From Chytridium lagenaria (taxonomy: Eukaryota; Chytridiomycota; Chytridiomycetes; Chytridiales; Chytridiaceae): 19,819 nucleotides of DNA. Below the pieces are notes generated by a model. The model made no database searches and had not been told where the DNA came from. It saw nothing but the letters and a program-made list of their open reading frames with translations. The stretch spans positions 1-19,819 of the forward strand of contig JAHLKC010000291.1 of NCBI GenBank assembly GCA_025449115.1, in the 5' to 3' direction. Made by a program: the position numbers and the translations under genes. Positions 9,533 through 18,287 of this stretch are shown piece by piece (the stretch's first letter is position 1; each line of letters begins with the position of its first letter).

Positions 9533-9631
9533 AGAGGAAATAAAATTGTAAGAGGGAGTTTTGAAGGGACACTCAGGAAGAGAAGAAGATGGCGAGTTCA
9601 GACATATAGCAATCATTGTCAAATTCACGGG

Positions 9632-10198
9632 TTACACCGCCGATAAAGGATAAGGACCAGAGTATTGGTTGTCAAGCTTCCTCCCATACGTCCCATCAAG
9701 GGTACAATCCCTCCACACGACCAACTCCCCACGTTGCAACGGCACTTGACTCATGCAATGCCTGCCGTCCCAAAACTCTCTTCTCTGTGCCCTCCTCTCC
9801 GTCATGCCTTGAAGCGCTTTCTTTACATCCCTACTCCTTCTCAAGATCAGCCCTGCCCTGCACGCCAGCATCTCCTCCTTGGCCATCTCTTGCCAGTTGA
9901 TGACGGTTTTGCTTTGGATCACATGTTCCAAACGCAACAAAGCTTTCTGCCCAAAAACCAGCTTGTAGGGACTGAAGCCATGCGTATCAGCTCTAATTGC
10001 TGTTCTGTCTGCCCATAGCACCGCCGCAAAAGATCTTGTCCAGGTTTTCTTGCTGCCAGCCTCCTGTCGCCATAACGTAACGCTTGATTCACATAACAGA
10101 GAATTTTTTCGAATGGCTGCCTGATCTTTTGAAGATATCTTCCATAACAAATGCGCTGTCACTCCTTTCTGATGAGGTAAGTCAAAGATGAACAACAT
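9632..10198 (-). pseudogene. Ty3/gypsy integrase C-terminal region, right-arm copy
   Basis: This is the same 188-residue frame as at 1677-2249, but it stays open through the last segment (YGRKLDNQYSGPYPLSAV). That is the usual start of the final integrase barrel (K.L...Y.GPY.L). It shows ALWADRT-type and SPYKLVFGQ motifs. It faces the RNase H end at about 9532 tail to tail across roughly 100 bp. A gypsy element should read RT-RNase H-IN on one strand, so this piece is inverted or comes from another element. Confidence 0.7.
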
Positions 10199-10603
10199 TC
10201 TTACCTTGCTTCACTTTGATCAACTGAAGCACCTCTGCTTTATCAACAGCATTGAAAGCCATGGCAAAGTTCTTTCACAGCTTCCATCCTAATGTCCTGT
10301 GGCAATGTCCTGTGATATCTCCTTCATAGTGGTCTCCTATGATTACTGTACATTCCTGAAAAAGGAAAAACTGGTGGCATTGCTTTTCAACACAACCGGG
10401 TCATAAGGCCCTGCTGTTCAACATAACCGTGTCATAAGGCCCTGGATGTTACCTTTTGGGGCTGTTGCTTCAAGCACGCGCAGCATCCTGCGGTGGAAGA
10501 CTAGCATCAGAGACGGAAGCCTAGCATCAGAGACGGTCATTGTTCTTTTCTTAAAAGATTGCCTGGCATTTGGAATATGATTGCACCAGATTGGAATTTT
10601 CTC
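10199..10603 (-). other. Former upstream flank of the tRNA array, right-arm copy
   Basis: This is the mirror of 1263-1676, with the same small tandem repeats (20-bp units at about 10495-10534, 31-bp units at about 10382-10443). No gene is recognised. It was joined to the tRNA-Ala gene before the LINE inserted between them. Confidence 0.6.
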
Positions 10604-10610
10604 ATATGGG

Positions 10611-10614
<4 letters not shown>
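10604..10614. repeat. LINE target-site duplication, 3' side
   Basis: ATATGGGGTAT lies directly after the LINE poly(A) (poly(T) on the plus strand). It matches ATATGGGGGTAT at 16330-16341 except for one G in the G run. Confidence 0.8.
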
Positions 10615-10659
<45 letters not shown>

Positions 10660-11106
10660 TAGTATCGATTTGGGGGGTAAAAGGTAAGAACTCAAAGACA
10701 AGTTTTGGGAACCGACCAAAAAACCCAAAAAGACCCAGCCAGATAAGCCCATAACGAGCATGGCACTCGAAAAACATCTTTCAGAACCAGTAAGTGAAAG
10801 TGCTGTGAAAAAAGGTGGTAGACATGATGAAAAAAAGTTGGGGGTGAGGGCCATTTGACAGGGAGAAGAGAAAAGGATACACTATCGGGATGGGTCCAAA
10901 ACGCTACGGGAAAGGAGTATGAGCGGGACGGCCAGAGCCACATGTAGTAATCCCCGACTATATCCAGGGAGCCCCACCGGTCCAGTGATAAAAGGATAAA
11001 GAAAATAAAGGGAGTGGAAGAGAAAAACCAAGGCATCGTGGGTACATATTATGAGAAAGTCAAAAACCAAGAAAAACAAAATAATTCAGACTTGACAATT
11101 AACTTT

Positions 11107-14100
11107 TCAAATTGCATCGTCATCTCCTGAGCGAGGCCAGTGGAGCAGTTTACTGCACACATCGTTCATGGCTTTAGTGGCGAGTTTCCAGAGTGGTGAG
11201 GTACGTTGATCAATACGAGTGTAAGCTGATTTCCACTGTTCCAGGGCATCCTCATCATCATCAGTGGGGCGAGGGGGGTGGATGTGTATGGCTTCCAGGA
11301 TGTCTACGAGGTGATCGATGTCTACAATGCCCTCGTGGTGGTTTGGGGCCCATCCATCAGGATGGGATGCCTCCACTATGTCTGGGATCCAAAGGTACGC
11401 TCCCGAGCATTCGTTTGCGTGTGCTCGGTTGAGGGCTGATGCGACACCCCAGTGCTGTTGGCATCGCTTGCAGTCTTTGTGGGGTGGGGAGGGATGCCGC
11501 CAAGTCGCCAAAGGAGGAGACGTCGTCGAGTGGTTCTGGTGATGATGGGAAGCCTAGCAGTGAGAATAGCGGAGGGTTGGTCTCGGAGTGTGAAAGCGAG
11601 GCTGAGCTGTTGACGAGGGGGTTTGGTGTGGTCGCGGTGGGCTTCTTGAAGTCGATAGGTCTCAAGGAGGCTTGGGGAAGCTTCACGGGCCTCAGTGGCC
11701 GTAAGGGGAGTGTGAAAGCATCTTCGAGTCCATCGAAGGCATCTGGAGCCTCCGCGAGGCGGGTTTCAATATCGTGCCAGAGTCTTGTGCATTCTACAGG
11801 GTGGTAGTCATCAATCTCCTCTTCCAAGGTGAAGATAAGTGATGATAGGAAGGAGGGATCGTCCCTTCGGTCCTTCCATCTTGCGCGGGTTTTCGTGGCA
11901 AGAATATGGTTCCTAGTGCGGAGGAGGGGGAGGTTGGTGAGTCGGCGTAGGGCACGTTGGGATGTGCTTCCTTGTGCCCCCATGCCCGTCTTGAGTGCTG
12001 TGTATTGGAAGTTTTCGAGTAGTTTAATAGCGTCGTTGTCGTAGATTACGAGTTGGAACCCATATTCGAGGATGGGTCTAAGGAATACTTTGTAGATCCA
12101 GAGTGCGGTACGTCCTGAGAACCCTCTTCCGTTGAATCCCAGTCTTTTGAGTTCTGCTAACTTCATATGGGCTTTTTTCAGACGCATTTGAGTTTGTTCA
12201 AACATCTCAAAGCCGTGCGTACTGAAAATGAATCCGAGATATCTAAAGAATTCGGTCATTTTCAAGGTCTGGTCGTAAAGTTTTAACATAGCCGTCTCTG
12301 CATCAGTAGCGTCCTCCGGGGGGATCACTTCAGTTTTGTCGGGTGCGAATCGAAAATGTAGGTTATTACTGTATTCCTCCAAGAATCTCAGCATTTCTGT
12401 TAGTTCTTCAGCGGAGGAGGCAATGATGGCAATGTCATCGGCATAGATGACGGTGTGTTCCCCAAATCGTGCGATGAGGTCTCGAATCATGCGATCGATG
12501 AAGATTGCGTAGAGTATGGGGCTAAGAACAGATCCTTGGATCAGGCCCCGTGCAAGCCAGTATGCCGAGCTTTTCCGTCCATTGATGACCACCTTGGCAA
12601 GGCATCGGTCGAATAGGCTTTGGAGTATTCGTATGAGTGAGGGGGAGTACCCTCGCCGTTGGAGCTCATCCCAGAGGAGTTTCCGATCGACTGAGTCATA
12701 GGCCGCCTTTATATCCAAAAAGCACAGCCAATGGCGACCTCCAGTGCTTTTTGATTTAGCAATGAGGGCTTGAAGGACCGCCGCTTGATCAGCAGTTCCT
12801 CTTCCAGCGCGAAAACCTCCTTGGGCGGCGTGTAGACCTTCTCCATTTGGAGGCTGATCGAGGTATGGTTTCAGTAGTCGTTCATAGATCTTCCTAATGA
12901 CTTGGGATAGAGAGATCGGTCGGTGTTTATCAACCTCATGCGGTTGGCCTTTTCCCACTTTCCACACGGGGTGAGTGTGGATTTCCCCCCATCCGGTAGG
13001 GGTTACGGACGTTTTTGCGATGGCATTGAAGAGGAGGAGGAGCCAGCTGGCAGCGATGTCTTCTATCGGTTTGATAAGTTCGGCTTTAATACCATCACCT
13101 CCCGGTGCTTTACCAATGGGTGTGTGTTTGATGGCACGGCGTACTTCGTCAAGGGTATGGGAAATGGTCTGCGGTGGTCGAACAGTAGGAATGATGAGGA
13201 GGTCCGGAGGTTTTTTTGGAGTGTTTGGGTCTGGATCGGCAGATACCATCTGGAAGTGGTTCTTGACGGCTTCCAGGGTATCCTCGTGACCTCGAAGTTG
13301 GGAAGCACATTGTCGGCGGTCTCGTCGGCGGAGTGTACCTGCAAGGAATTTTGTGGCTACCGCGGTTGGTAAGGTGTGGAGTGATTCTGTCCAATTTTCG
13401 TATCCCTCTCGTTGTTTCTTTTGAGTTAACTTTTTTACCGCTTTCTTAGCCTTTGCAAGGTCTTTTCTGGTTTGCGTGAATAGCTGTGTGCCGTATGCAG
13501 TGGAGTCAAGGCGGACCTGTAGACGCCGCCGCTCTTCAGTGAGTATTCTGACCTCCCGGTCCCAGGTTGAGCATTTAGCTGACTTGAATTTCTTTATAGG
13601 TTTTGTACCTAGTATTTCGAGTGCTAGCCCGTCAATGGCTGCGCGGATTATATCGAGGGTGGTGTCAAGCTGTCGTACGCAGGTATCATCCGACTGTTGC
13701 GCGCCATCTGCCACAGCTGAGAGGACGTCTTCGAGAGCTGCATGTATTTCTTCTTGGACTTCTGCTGATATTTCAGTGGCTCTAGTATGGAATGCTTCTT
13801 TGGTTTTGGGGTTTTTCAGTTTTTCAAGTCGGTAGGTGAATATTTCGGGGTTGTGAATGATGTTGTTGGGAAGTGGTAAGCTGATATCTGCCCAGATAGT
13901 GCGATGGAGTACGCCGACCAGGGCTTCCTGATCAACGAAGAGCCGGCTGCTATGTTCGGTGAGGTCTTCAGATATAGCGATGTAATCAATGACTGATTTG
14001 TTTTGATTTTGAATGTAGGTGAACTTGCTGCGGTGCGGTTCGTGTTTCAGGAAGGTTAGGCCGTTTGCATTAAGTGTTTGGGTGACGGCGGAGCGACGCC

Positions 14101-14602
14101 ATACCGGAGATCTGGCGGTGTCACCAAACATGGGGCCAAATCGAGTGTTAAGGTCTCCCATCAGAAGGACGGGGCCTGGATATCGAGCGGGATCGGCGTA
14201 TTTGTTGGTGGATAGTAGGGCTCGACGAGCTCGTGCAATTTGTATCGTTGGCGACAAGTAGAATATGCCGACATTTACAACGTCGCGGAACCGAAACCAG
14301 AGGAAATCGCCACGTGGGTCAGCCTCAAGTATTCGGAAGTCTTCGGGTGTGGTGGTATACGGATTACGCATGACAGCGAAGCCACTTCTTTTGTGTCGGC
14401 CAGGGTGTGATGGGATTCGGTGGTCAATAATGAGCAGTTCTTGGTGGGGGTAGAGATTTTGGCCAGGGTTAAGCATTGTCTCTTGCAATGTGATGAAATC
14501 TAGGGATTTTTTTGTTAGCAATTCACGAACTTCGTGTACGGAGGTTGCTAGACCCCCAACGTTAAGAGAAGAAACTCTGATGTTGAAGCGATCAGGGTTC
14601 AT
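11107..14602 (-). CDS. LINE ORF2: APE endonuclease and reverse transcriptase
   Basis: Target-primed reverse transcription enzyme. Residues 1-240 form an APE-type endonuclease: SLNVGG, QET (Glu41), FYLSPT, LLMGDLNTRFG (Asp150, Asn152), SVIDYIA and a late His. The RT spans about 470-760: GKAPGGDGI, RPISL, GGFRAGRGTADQ, FLDIKAAYDSVDR (motif A, Asp630), LIQGSVLSPILY (motif B) and YADD (720-723). A Cys/His finger (CKRC...HANEC) lies near the end. The frame is open for 1081 codons from 14602. Two four-G runs on the plus strand (11705-11708 and 11481-11484), each one base shorter than in the left arm, shift it before the finger. With run lengths as in the left arm it would be one frame of about 1165 residues. 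A C-terminal RNase H was not recognised. Confidence 0.92.
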
Positions 14603-14639
14603 TCTTTCGGGTCGGGGCCTTTCTGCCCTGAGTTAATCA

Positions 14640-16317
14640 TCATGCTGGTAGGGGGGTGGGGGTGAGGAGGGTGTTCAGAGTGTCGCGGAATTCTTGGCGC
14701 GCTTCAGAGGTTGGGAGTATGGTCAAGAGTTTTATGGTAGTAGCCATATCCGGTGATTGCGCGGCTTCTTTAGCGAATCTGGCAATAATGTCAGTGAGAT
14801 GCCTCTGGGGTGTGACGTCTGGTGGGGGGTAAACTGATTTGTAGTGATGACTCTAATGGGAGAGGTCTTTGCTGTATTGGAGAGGTAGGTGTTAGTTTTT
14901 CCCATGTATCTCCGTGTTTACGTATGAAGAATTGAGTTTCTTTCCCGTGACGTATGATAGATCCAAAGGCCGAGCGGGGATTTCGGCTGCTCCGGCAAGA
15001 GTGTTTTTGAGTTCGGTGAGCGTGGAGGGTTTAAGATTTTCGACTCTAATCTCGGTGAGGGCTTCCACGCGTGTACGCAAGTAGTCGTTCTGGATATCCT
15101 CAATGGTTTCAATGGCGATAGGGGCCTTCTGGCCGCTGCAACCTTTCGGCCGAGGTAGGTATTGTTGATTGGGTTACGACCAGTGGTTAACATTTTGTGG
15201 TATGCCTCTGGGCGGTCCGCTTCCGCGAGTTTCCCGATAGCCTCGAGGGCCTTGGCGGCAGGAGTGCTTTTGGTGGCGGGTTGTCGATTGATGCCAAGGG
15301 GAGGTGCACGCATAGCATTACCAGTTCCAACGGGTTTATCTGCGGTTTGGATGGCGGCGTGAGCCAAGCGTGTCTGTACCAAGTCTTGGGCTATGTGGTT
15401 GTAGCTGCGTTTAAGAATTTGAATATATTCTTTTTGGCCCTTGGTAAATATGATGTGCTTCTCCAGGATGGCCTTGACGAGTTTCCGGGGACAAGTTCTT
15501 CTTCTGTTTGGTAAAACTCTACAATAAGAGAAGTTATCTCATGTTCAGCAGTTTCTAGGTTAATCTTGCTGGTTGGAGGGCGTTTCTGAGGGGCGGACGA
15601 GAACATTGACGCCATGGTACGAGTTAGTTGGGGGGAGGCTGCGATCTTTGGCTTCCCAATGCAGTGCATCCAGAGTTTAGCTGCCGTTAACCTGCCGGGG
15701 CAGGGAATGTCTGTGTGTGACGCTGACTTCTGCATGGTGGTACATTTGGAGCGTCCATCCGCACCAATGGCCTCCCAGAGTGACTGTGAGCGTCCAGTGC
15801 AGTGGGGGCAGGCTATCATTCCTCCAAACTGAGAGAGGAACTCGTTGATGATCTTAGGCGTGACATGAGCGACAGGTAATCCATTGGCTATGACTTTCAT
15901 TTCTTCAGCATTGGAGGCAGCGGCTAACTTCCTGAGTATATCAGCCTCTCTCAATACTTCGCTAGGTTTATCGAGCGGTTTGTGATCGTCTGGGAGGTTC
16001 AGTCGTCCGTCTGGACCTTTGATGATGGACGCCCAGGTGGTGGGGTTGTACTCCTGACTGCTAAGGTCGGCATCGTCTGAGGATTCCATGTCTTTATCTT
16101 CGGTTCCATCAGGGTCAGGTTCCTCGTCGACATAGGCCGCAGCGTCGGCATATGTCTGGTTACCAGGGGTCTGACCAGCGGTTTTGAGCAGCTTAACAGG
16201 TTCGTTCCTTTCTTCTGATAAGGGTCGCTTTGGCTGACGATTCTTATCTTCAGGGGTCTTCGCTCCAGCGCTGGTGGCGCTAAGACGACGGCCGTTTGTG
16301 TCCGACAATTTTTCCAT
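14640..16317 (-). CDS. LINE ORF1 protein, with apparent frameshifts at C runs
   Basis: This starts at the ATG at 16317, 12 nt inside the element. The upstream continuation of the frame is only the antisense of tRNA genes. The N-terminal 100 residues are hydrophilic and acidic (DEEPDPDGTEDKDMESSDDA). A possible zinc-binding stretch follows (CPHC, then C...H....C over about 40 residues), which would suit the nucleic-acid binding expected of ORF1. The rest moves through three frames. The switches coincide with plus-strand G runs at 15487-15490, 15121-15124, 14976-14979 and 14824-14829. The frames between them are coding-like (for example FFIRKHGDTWEKL, and TIKLLTILPTSEARQEFRD near the end). The stop is 37 nt before the ORF2 ATG. 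The run-length changes total a whole-codon length of roughly 560 residues. The domain family is not recognised. Confidence 0.75.
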
Positions 16318-16329
16318 CGAACAAACTCT

Positions 16330-16341
16330 ATATGGGGGTAT
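16330..16341. repeat. LINE target-site duplication, 5' side, overlapping tRNA-Ala
   Basis: ATATGGGGGTAT sits immediately before the LINE 5' end (minus-strand sense). Its last eight bases are the start of the tRNA-Ala gene. The partner copy at 10604-10614 has one G fewer. Confidence 0.8.
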
Positions 16342-16405
16342 GGCGTAGTGGTAACGCGTTCGCTTCGCATGCGAAAGACCCTGGGTTCGATCCCCAGTGC
16401 CTCCA
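16334..16405 (+). tRNA. tRNA-Ala (anticodon CGC)
   Basis: This is a 72-nt cloverleaf. The acceptor GGGGGTA pairs with TGCCTCC and includes the G3-U70 pair that marks alanine tRNAs. The anticodon stem TTCGC/GCGAA encloses the loop TTCGCAT. The T arm is CTGGG-TTCGATC-CCCAG and the discriminator is A. A-box (TGGCGTAGTGG) and B-box (GGTTCGATCC) promoter sequences are present, and no CCA is encoded. Its 5' edge is the LINE insertion point. No T run follows before the next tRNA (5-nt spacer). Confidence 0.95.
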
Positions 16406-16410
16406 TTGAC

Positions 16411-16481
16411 GCGTCGATAGTTAAGTGGTATAATAAGCGCCTTCCAAGCACTAGTGCCGGGTTCGATTCCCGGTCGACGCA
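16411..16481 (+). tRNA. tRNA-Gly (anticodon TCC)
   Basis: This is a 71-nt cloverleaf. The acceptor GCGTCGA pairs perfectly with TCGACGC. The anticodon loop CTTCCAA sits in a stem AGCGC/GCACT with one C-A mismatch. The T arm is CCGGG-TTCGATT-CCCGG and the discriminator is A. It is followed by TATTTTT, a Pol III terminator. Confidence 0.93.
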
Positions 16482-16484
16482 ATA

Positions 16485-16489
16485 TTTTT
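16485..16489 (+). terminator. Pol III terminator after tRNA-Gly
   Basis: Five T in the 8-nt spacer between tRNA-Gly and tRNA-Gln. It is the only T run of four or more inside the array, so it would divide the array into an Ala-Gly unit and a Gln-Leu-Glu-Arg unit. Confidence 0.65.
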
Positions 16490-16560
16490 GGTTCCATGGT
16501 GTAGGGGCAGCACTTCAGATTCTGATTCTGGCAACGCGAGTTCGATTCTCGCTGGGACCT
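16490..16560 (+). tRNA. tRNA-Gln (anticodon CTG)
   Basis: The acceptor GGTTCCA pairs with TGGGACC. The anticodon stem TCAGA/TCTGG encloses TTCTGAT, giving CTG. The T arm is GCGAG-TTCGATT-CTCGC and the discriminator is T. The spacer to the next gene is ATTAATT, with no terminator. Confidence 0.93.
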
Positions 16561-16567
16561 ATTAATT

Positions 16568-16650
16568 GGGCAGATGGCCGAGTTGGTCTAAGGCGTCACG
16601 TTAAGGCCGTGATCTCTCCGGAGGCGTGGGTTCGAATCCCACTCTGCTCA
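16568..16650 (+). tRNA. tRNA-Leu (anticodon AAG)
   Basis: At 83 nt it has the long variable arm of a class II tRNA (TCTCTCCGGAGG). The acceptor GGGCAGA pairs with TCTGCTC. The anticodon stem TCACG/CGTGA encloses TTAAGGC, giving AAG. The T arm is GTGGG-TTCGAAT-CCCAC. No intron. Confidence 0.95.
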
Positions 16651-16655
16651 CTTCA

Positions 16656-16727
16656 TCCGAAATAGTCTAGTGGTTATGATCCCGCTCTCTCACAGCGGTG
16701 GCCGGGGTTCAATTCCCCGTTTCGGAA
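16656..16727 (+). tRNA. tRNA-Glu (anticodon CTC)
   Basis: The acceptor TCCGAAA pairs perfectly with TTTCGGA. The anticodon stem CCGCT/AGCGG encloses CTCTCAC, giving CTC. The T arm is CGGGG-TTCAATT-CCCCG. Only one base separates it from the next tRNA gene. Confidence 0.95.
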
Positions 16728-16728
16728 A

Positions 16729-16800
16729 GCCCGTGTAGTTCAGTGGCAGAATATTTCCCTCCTAAGGAAGAGGTCTTGGGTTCGATCCCCAACTCGGGTA
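16729..16800 (+). tRNA. tRNA-Arg (anticodon CCT)
   Basis: The anticodon stem TTTCC/GGAAG encloses CTCCTAA, giving CCT. The T arm is TTGGG-TTCGATC-CCCAA. The acceptor GCCCGTG pairs with CTCGGGT with one T-T mismatch and a terminal G-T. The discriminator is A. It is followed after 3 nt by TTTTT. Confidence 0.92.
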
Positions 16801-16803
16801 AAC

Positions 16804-16808
16804 TTTTT
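16804..16808 (+). terminator. Pol III terminator after the tRNA array
   Basis: Five T, three bases after the last tRNA (Arg). Confidence 0.75.
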
Positions 16809-16842
16809 AAATTTGTAAAATCTATTGAATTAGCTTTTTTGC

Positions 16843-16846
16843 TTGA
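16843..16846. repeat. Candidate target-site duplication (TTGA), left
   Basis: TTGA directly before the left terminal repeat, repeated at 19403-19406 directly after the right one. PIF/Harbinger elements usually duplicate 3 bp (TWA), so a 4-bp TTGA would be atypical. Confidence 0.5.
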
Positions 16847-16886
16847 GGGGCCGTTTCAACCTGTTAATCCCTCTTAAAAAATCCCT
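16847..16886 (+). repeat. Harbinger terminal inverted repeat, left
   Basis: Starts GGGGCCGTTTCAACCTGTTA. It matches the reverse complement of 19363-19402 over 40 bp with two mismatches. Confidence 0.92.
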
Positions 16887-17014
16887 CTTCCAAAATTCCT
16901 CTTATATGTTACACACGATTAAAATAGGGATTATTTTCTTTTTTTTTAATCCAGCTACCCCCCCTGGATTATTTGAAATTACAGGGATTATTTTGTCGTT
17001 TGACGTCGGTGACA

Positions 17015-18262
17015 ATGCGACCCTCGCATGTCGCACTCGTAACGGCTCTTGTAATTCTCCTCCTTTCGACCGCATCCGCACTTGTAACTGTCGCAGCGGT
17101 GACAGCAGCCACTGCAGATGGACGGTCTAACAGGTAATCGTGTTTCTACATCCTTAACGGCTGGAAATCTAATGGTTTGTAAAGAAATGAAAGGAAACGA
17201 CGATTCTCTACCCGGACTTCGGCATGGTCTGAGGTAGATGCTGATCCAGCGTTCCACGATGGCTGGTTCATCAATACCTTCAGATGCAGCCGGACCTCTT
17301 TCAATCTCATATATGGGATGGTGGTAGAACATTGGGAAGAAGTCAATGAACCTTTGGGTGATAGCACCCACTTCACCATTCGAGATCGCGTTGCTGCAAC
17401 GCTGCATTACCTCACCCATATGGGCGCTCTGGCGGATACAGCAAGTGTGTTTGGGATGGGGAAGTCAAGCGTGCACCGATACATATGGCAAGTTATCGAG
17501 GTTATCCTCGTTTGCCTTCAACCACAATTTGTTGGTCTTCCCGTCACCGATGATGAATGGCAAGAGTTAAGGAGGGGGTTTGAGGACGTTTGCGGATTTC
17601 CTTCAACATACCTCGCCATTGATGGGTCTCTCATCGAAATCGAGAGGCCTCGAGACTACGAGGGCTGGTACTGTCGCAAGCTTTACCCTGCATTGAACGT
17701 TCAACTCGTCGTTGATCACAAGAAACGCATACGAGACTACGATATTCGCCCTGGATCTGCAAACGACAAGTCAATCTACAACAACTCAACATTCGGAAAG
17801 ACAGTACATCTTCGTATTCCACCGGGTGGCCATATTGTGGCCGATTCAGGCTACAAGCTGTATGTGATGACGCCTTTTGAGATTCGCGACGACATGCCCG
17901 CCGACGAGCGGCGATATAACTACATGCACTCTTGCACGAGGATTGTGGTGGAGAATACGATTGGGCTTCTAAAGGGGAGATTCAGAAAGCTGAAAACAGC
18001 CTTAACGCAGCATGCAAGGATCAAGGATGGAAAGTATCTCTCGCCCACCGCTCAAATGGCACGCGTTGTTCAGGCATGCCTCGTCTTGCACAATGTTTTG
18101 ATCGCAATTGGCGATGCTACAGAGATAGAGTCTTTTTACGATCTGCCTTCCTATGATCCCCTACCTGAAGAGCTTGGGATTGACGCTGAGGATCCCGTTG
18201 GTGGCGAACAGGCACGAGCCAAGAAGAATCTTATCAAAGATTATCTTATGTTGTTTTCTTAA
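17015..18262 (+). CDS. PIF/Harbinger DDE transposase, one predicted intron
   Basis: Nuclease for cut-and-paste transposition. Exon 1 (17015-17133) starts at an ATG and encodes a 39-residue hydrophobic/Arg stretch. A 60-nt GT-AG intron (17134-17193, GTAATC...AAAG, branch-like CCTTAAC) joins it in frame to exon 2 (17194-18262), giving 395 residues. Without the intron the frame would start only at 17318 and lose conserved sequence (DADPAFHDGWFINTFRCSRT) just upstream. In the 314 residues from 17318, the DDE nuclease shows LAIDGS (Asp102), VADSGY (Asp176) and VVENTIGLLKGRF (Glu212). It also has an HTH-like region (FGMGKSSVHRYIWQVI) and LVLHNV near the end. All catalytic acids are present, and length and order suit a functional enzyme. 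Confidence 0.92.
17134..17193 (+). other. Predicted intron of the Harbinger transposase
   Basis: 60 nt, GTAATC at the donor and GAAAG at the acceptor, with a possible branch sequence CCTTAAC at 17152-17158. Both unspliced frames hit stops (TAA at 17135, and TAA at 17180 ahead of exon 2). Splicing restores one frame and joins RSN to RKRRF across a split codon. The length is typical of fungal introns. Confidence 0.7.
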
Positions 18263-18287
18263 AAAAGAGATCAAAAAAGAGCTTTAT

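Larger units (their letters stand above)
7963..11873 (-). repeat. Right arm of the large inverted repeat
   Basis: This is the reverse complement of 1 to about 3910. The outer part belongs to the complete LINE that continues to 16329, so here the arm boundary at 11873 reflects only where the left arm leaves the window. At the inner boundary (7962/7963) the arm joins a chromodomain integrase remnant, whereas the left arm joins an LTR-like fragment. Neither inner flank is shared. Confidence 0.95.
10615..16329 (-). mobile_element. Full-length LINE (non-LTR retrotransposon)
   Basis: This is a 5.7-kb element on the minus strand: a 12-nt 5' leader, ORF1 (16317-14640), a 37-nt gap, ORF2 (14602-11107), a 3' UTR of about 450 nt and an uninterrupted 43-nt poly(A). 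It is bounded by an 11/12-bp target-site duplication (10604-10614 and 16330-16341). The duplication includes the first eight bases of the tRNA-Ala gene, so insertion left that gene complete. The long pure A tail, the near-perfect duplication and ORFs broken only at C runs indicate a recent insertion. No RNase H domain was recognised after RT. Confidence 0.92.

Noticed and set aside
1..11873. Inverted repeat as one very large terminal-inverted-repeat transposon
   Set aside because: The arms consist of pieces of unrelated retroelements and include part of a LINE that continues beyond one arm. No transposase lies in the spacer.
12923..14453. Several plus-strand ORFs opposite LINE ORF2
   Set aside because: They are antisense shadows of a clearly coding minus-strand frame with RT and endonuclease motifs.
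16318..16497. N-terminal extension of LINE ORF1 reading through the tRNA genes
   Set aside because: The extra 60 residues are the antisense of tRNA-Ala and tRNA-Gly. The element's 5' end is at 16329 and the ATG at 16317 gives the sensible start.
16843..17130. 95-codon plus-strand ORF over the left transposon end
   Set aside because: It is a different frame from exon 1 of the transposase, crosses the terminal repeat and has low-complexity Phe/Ile runs.
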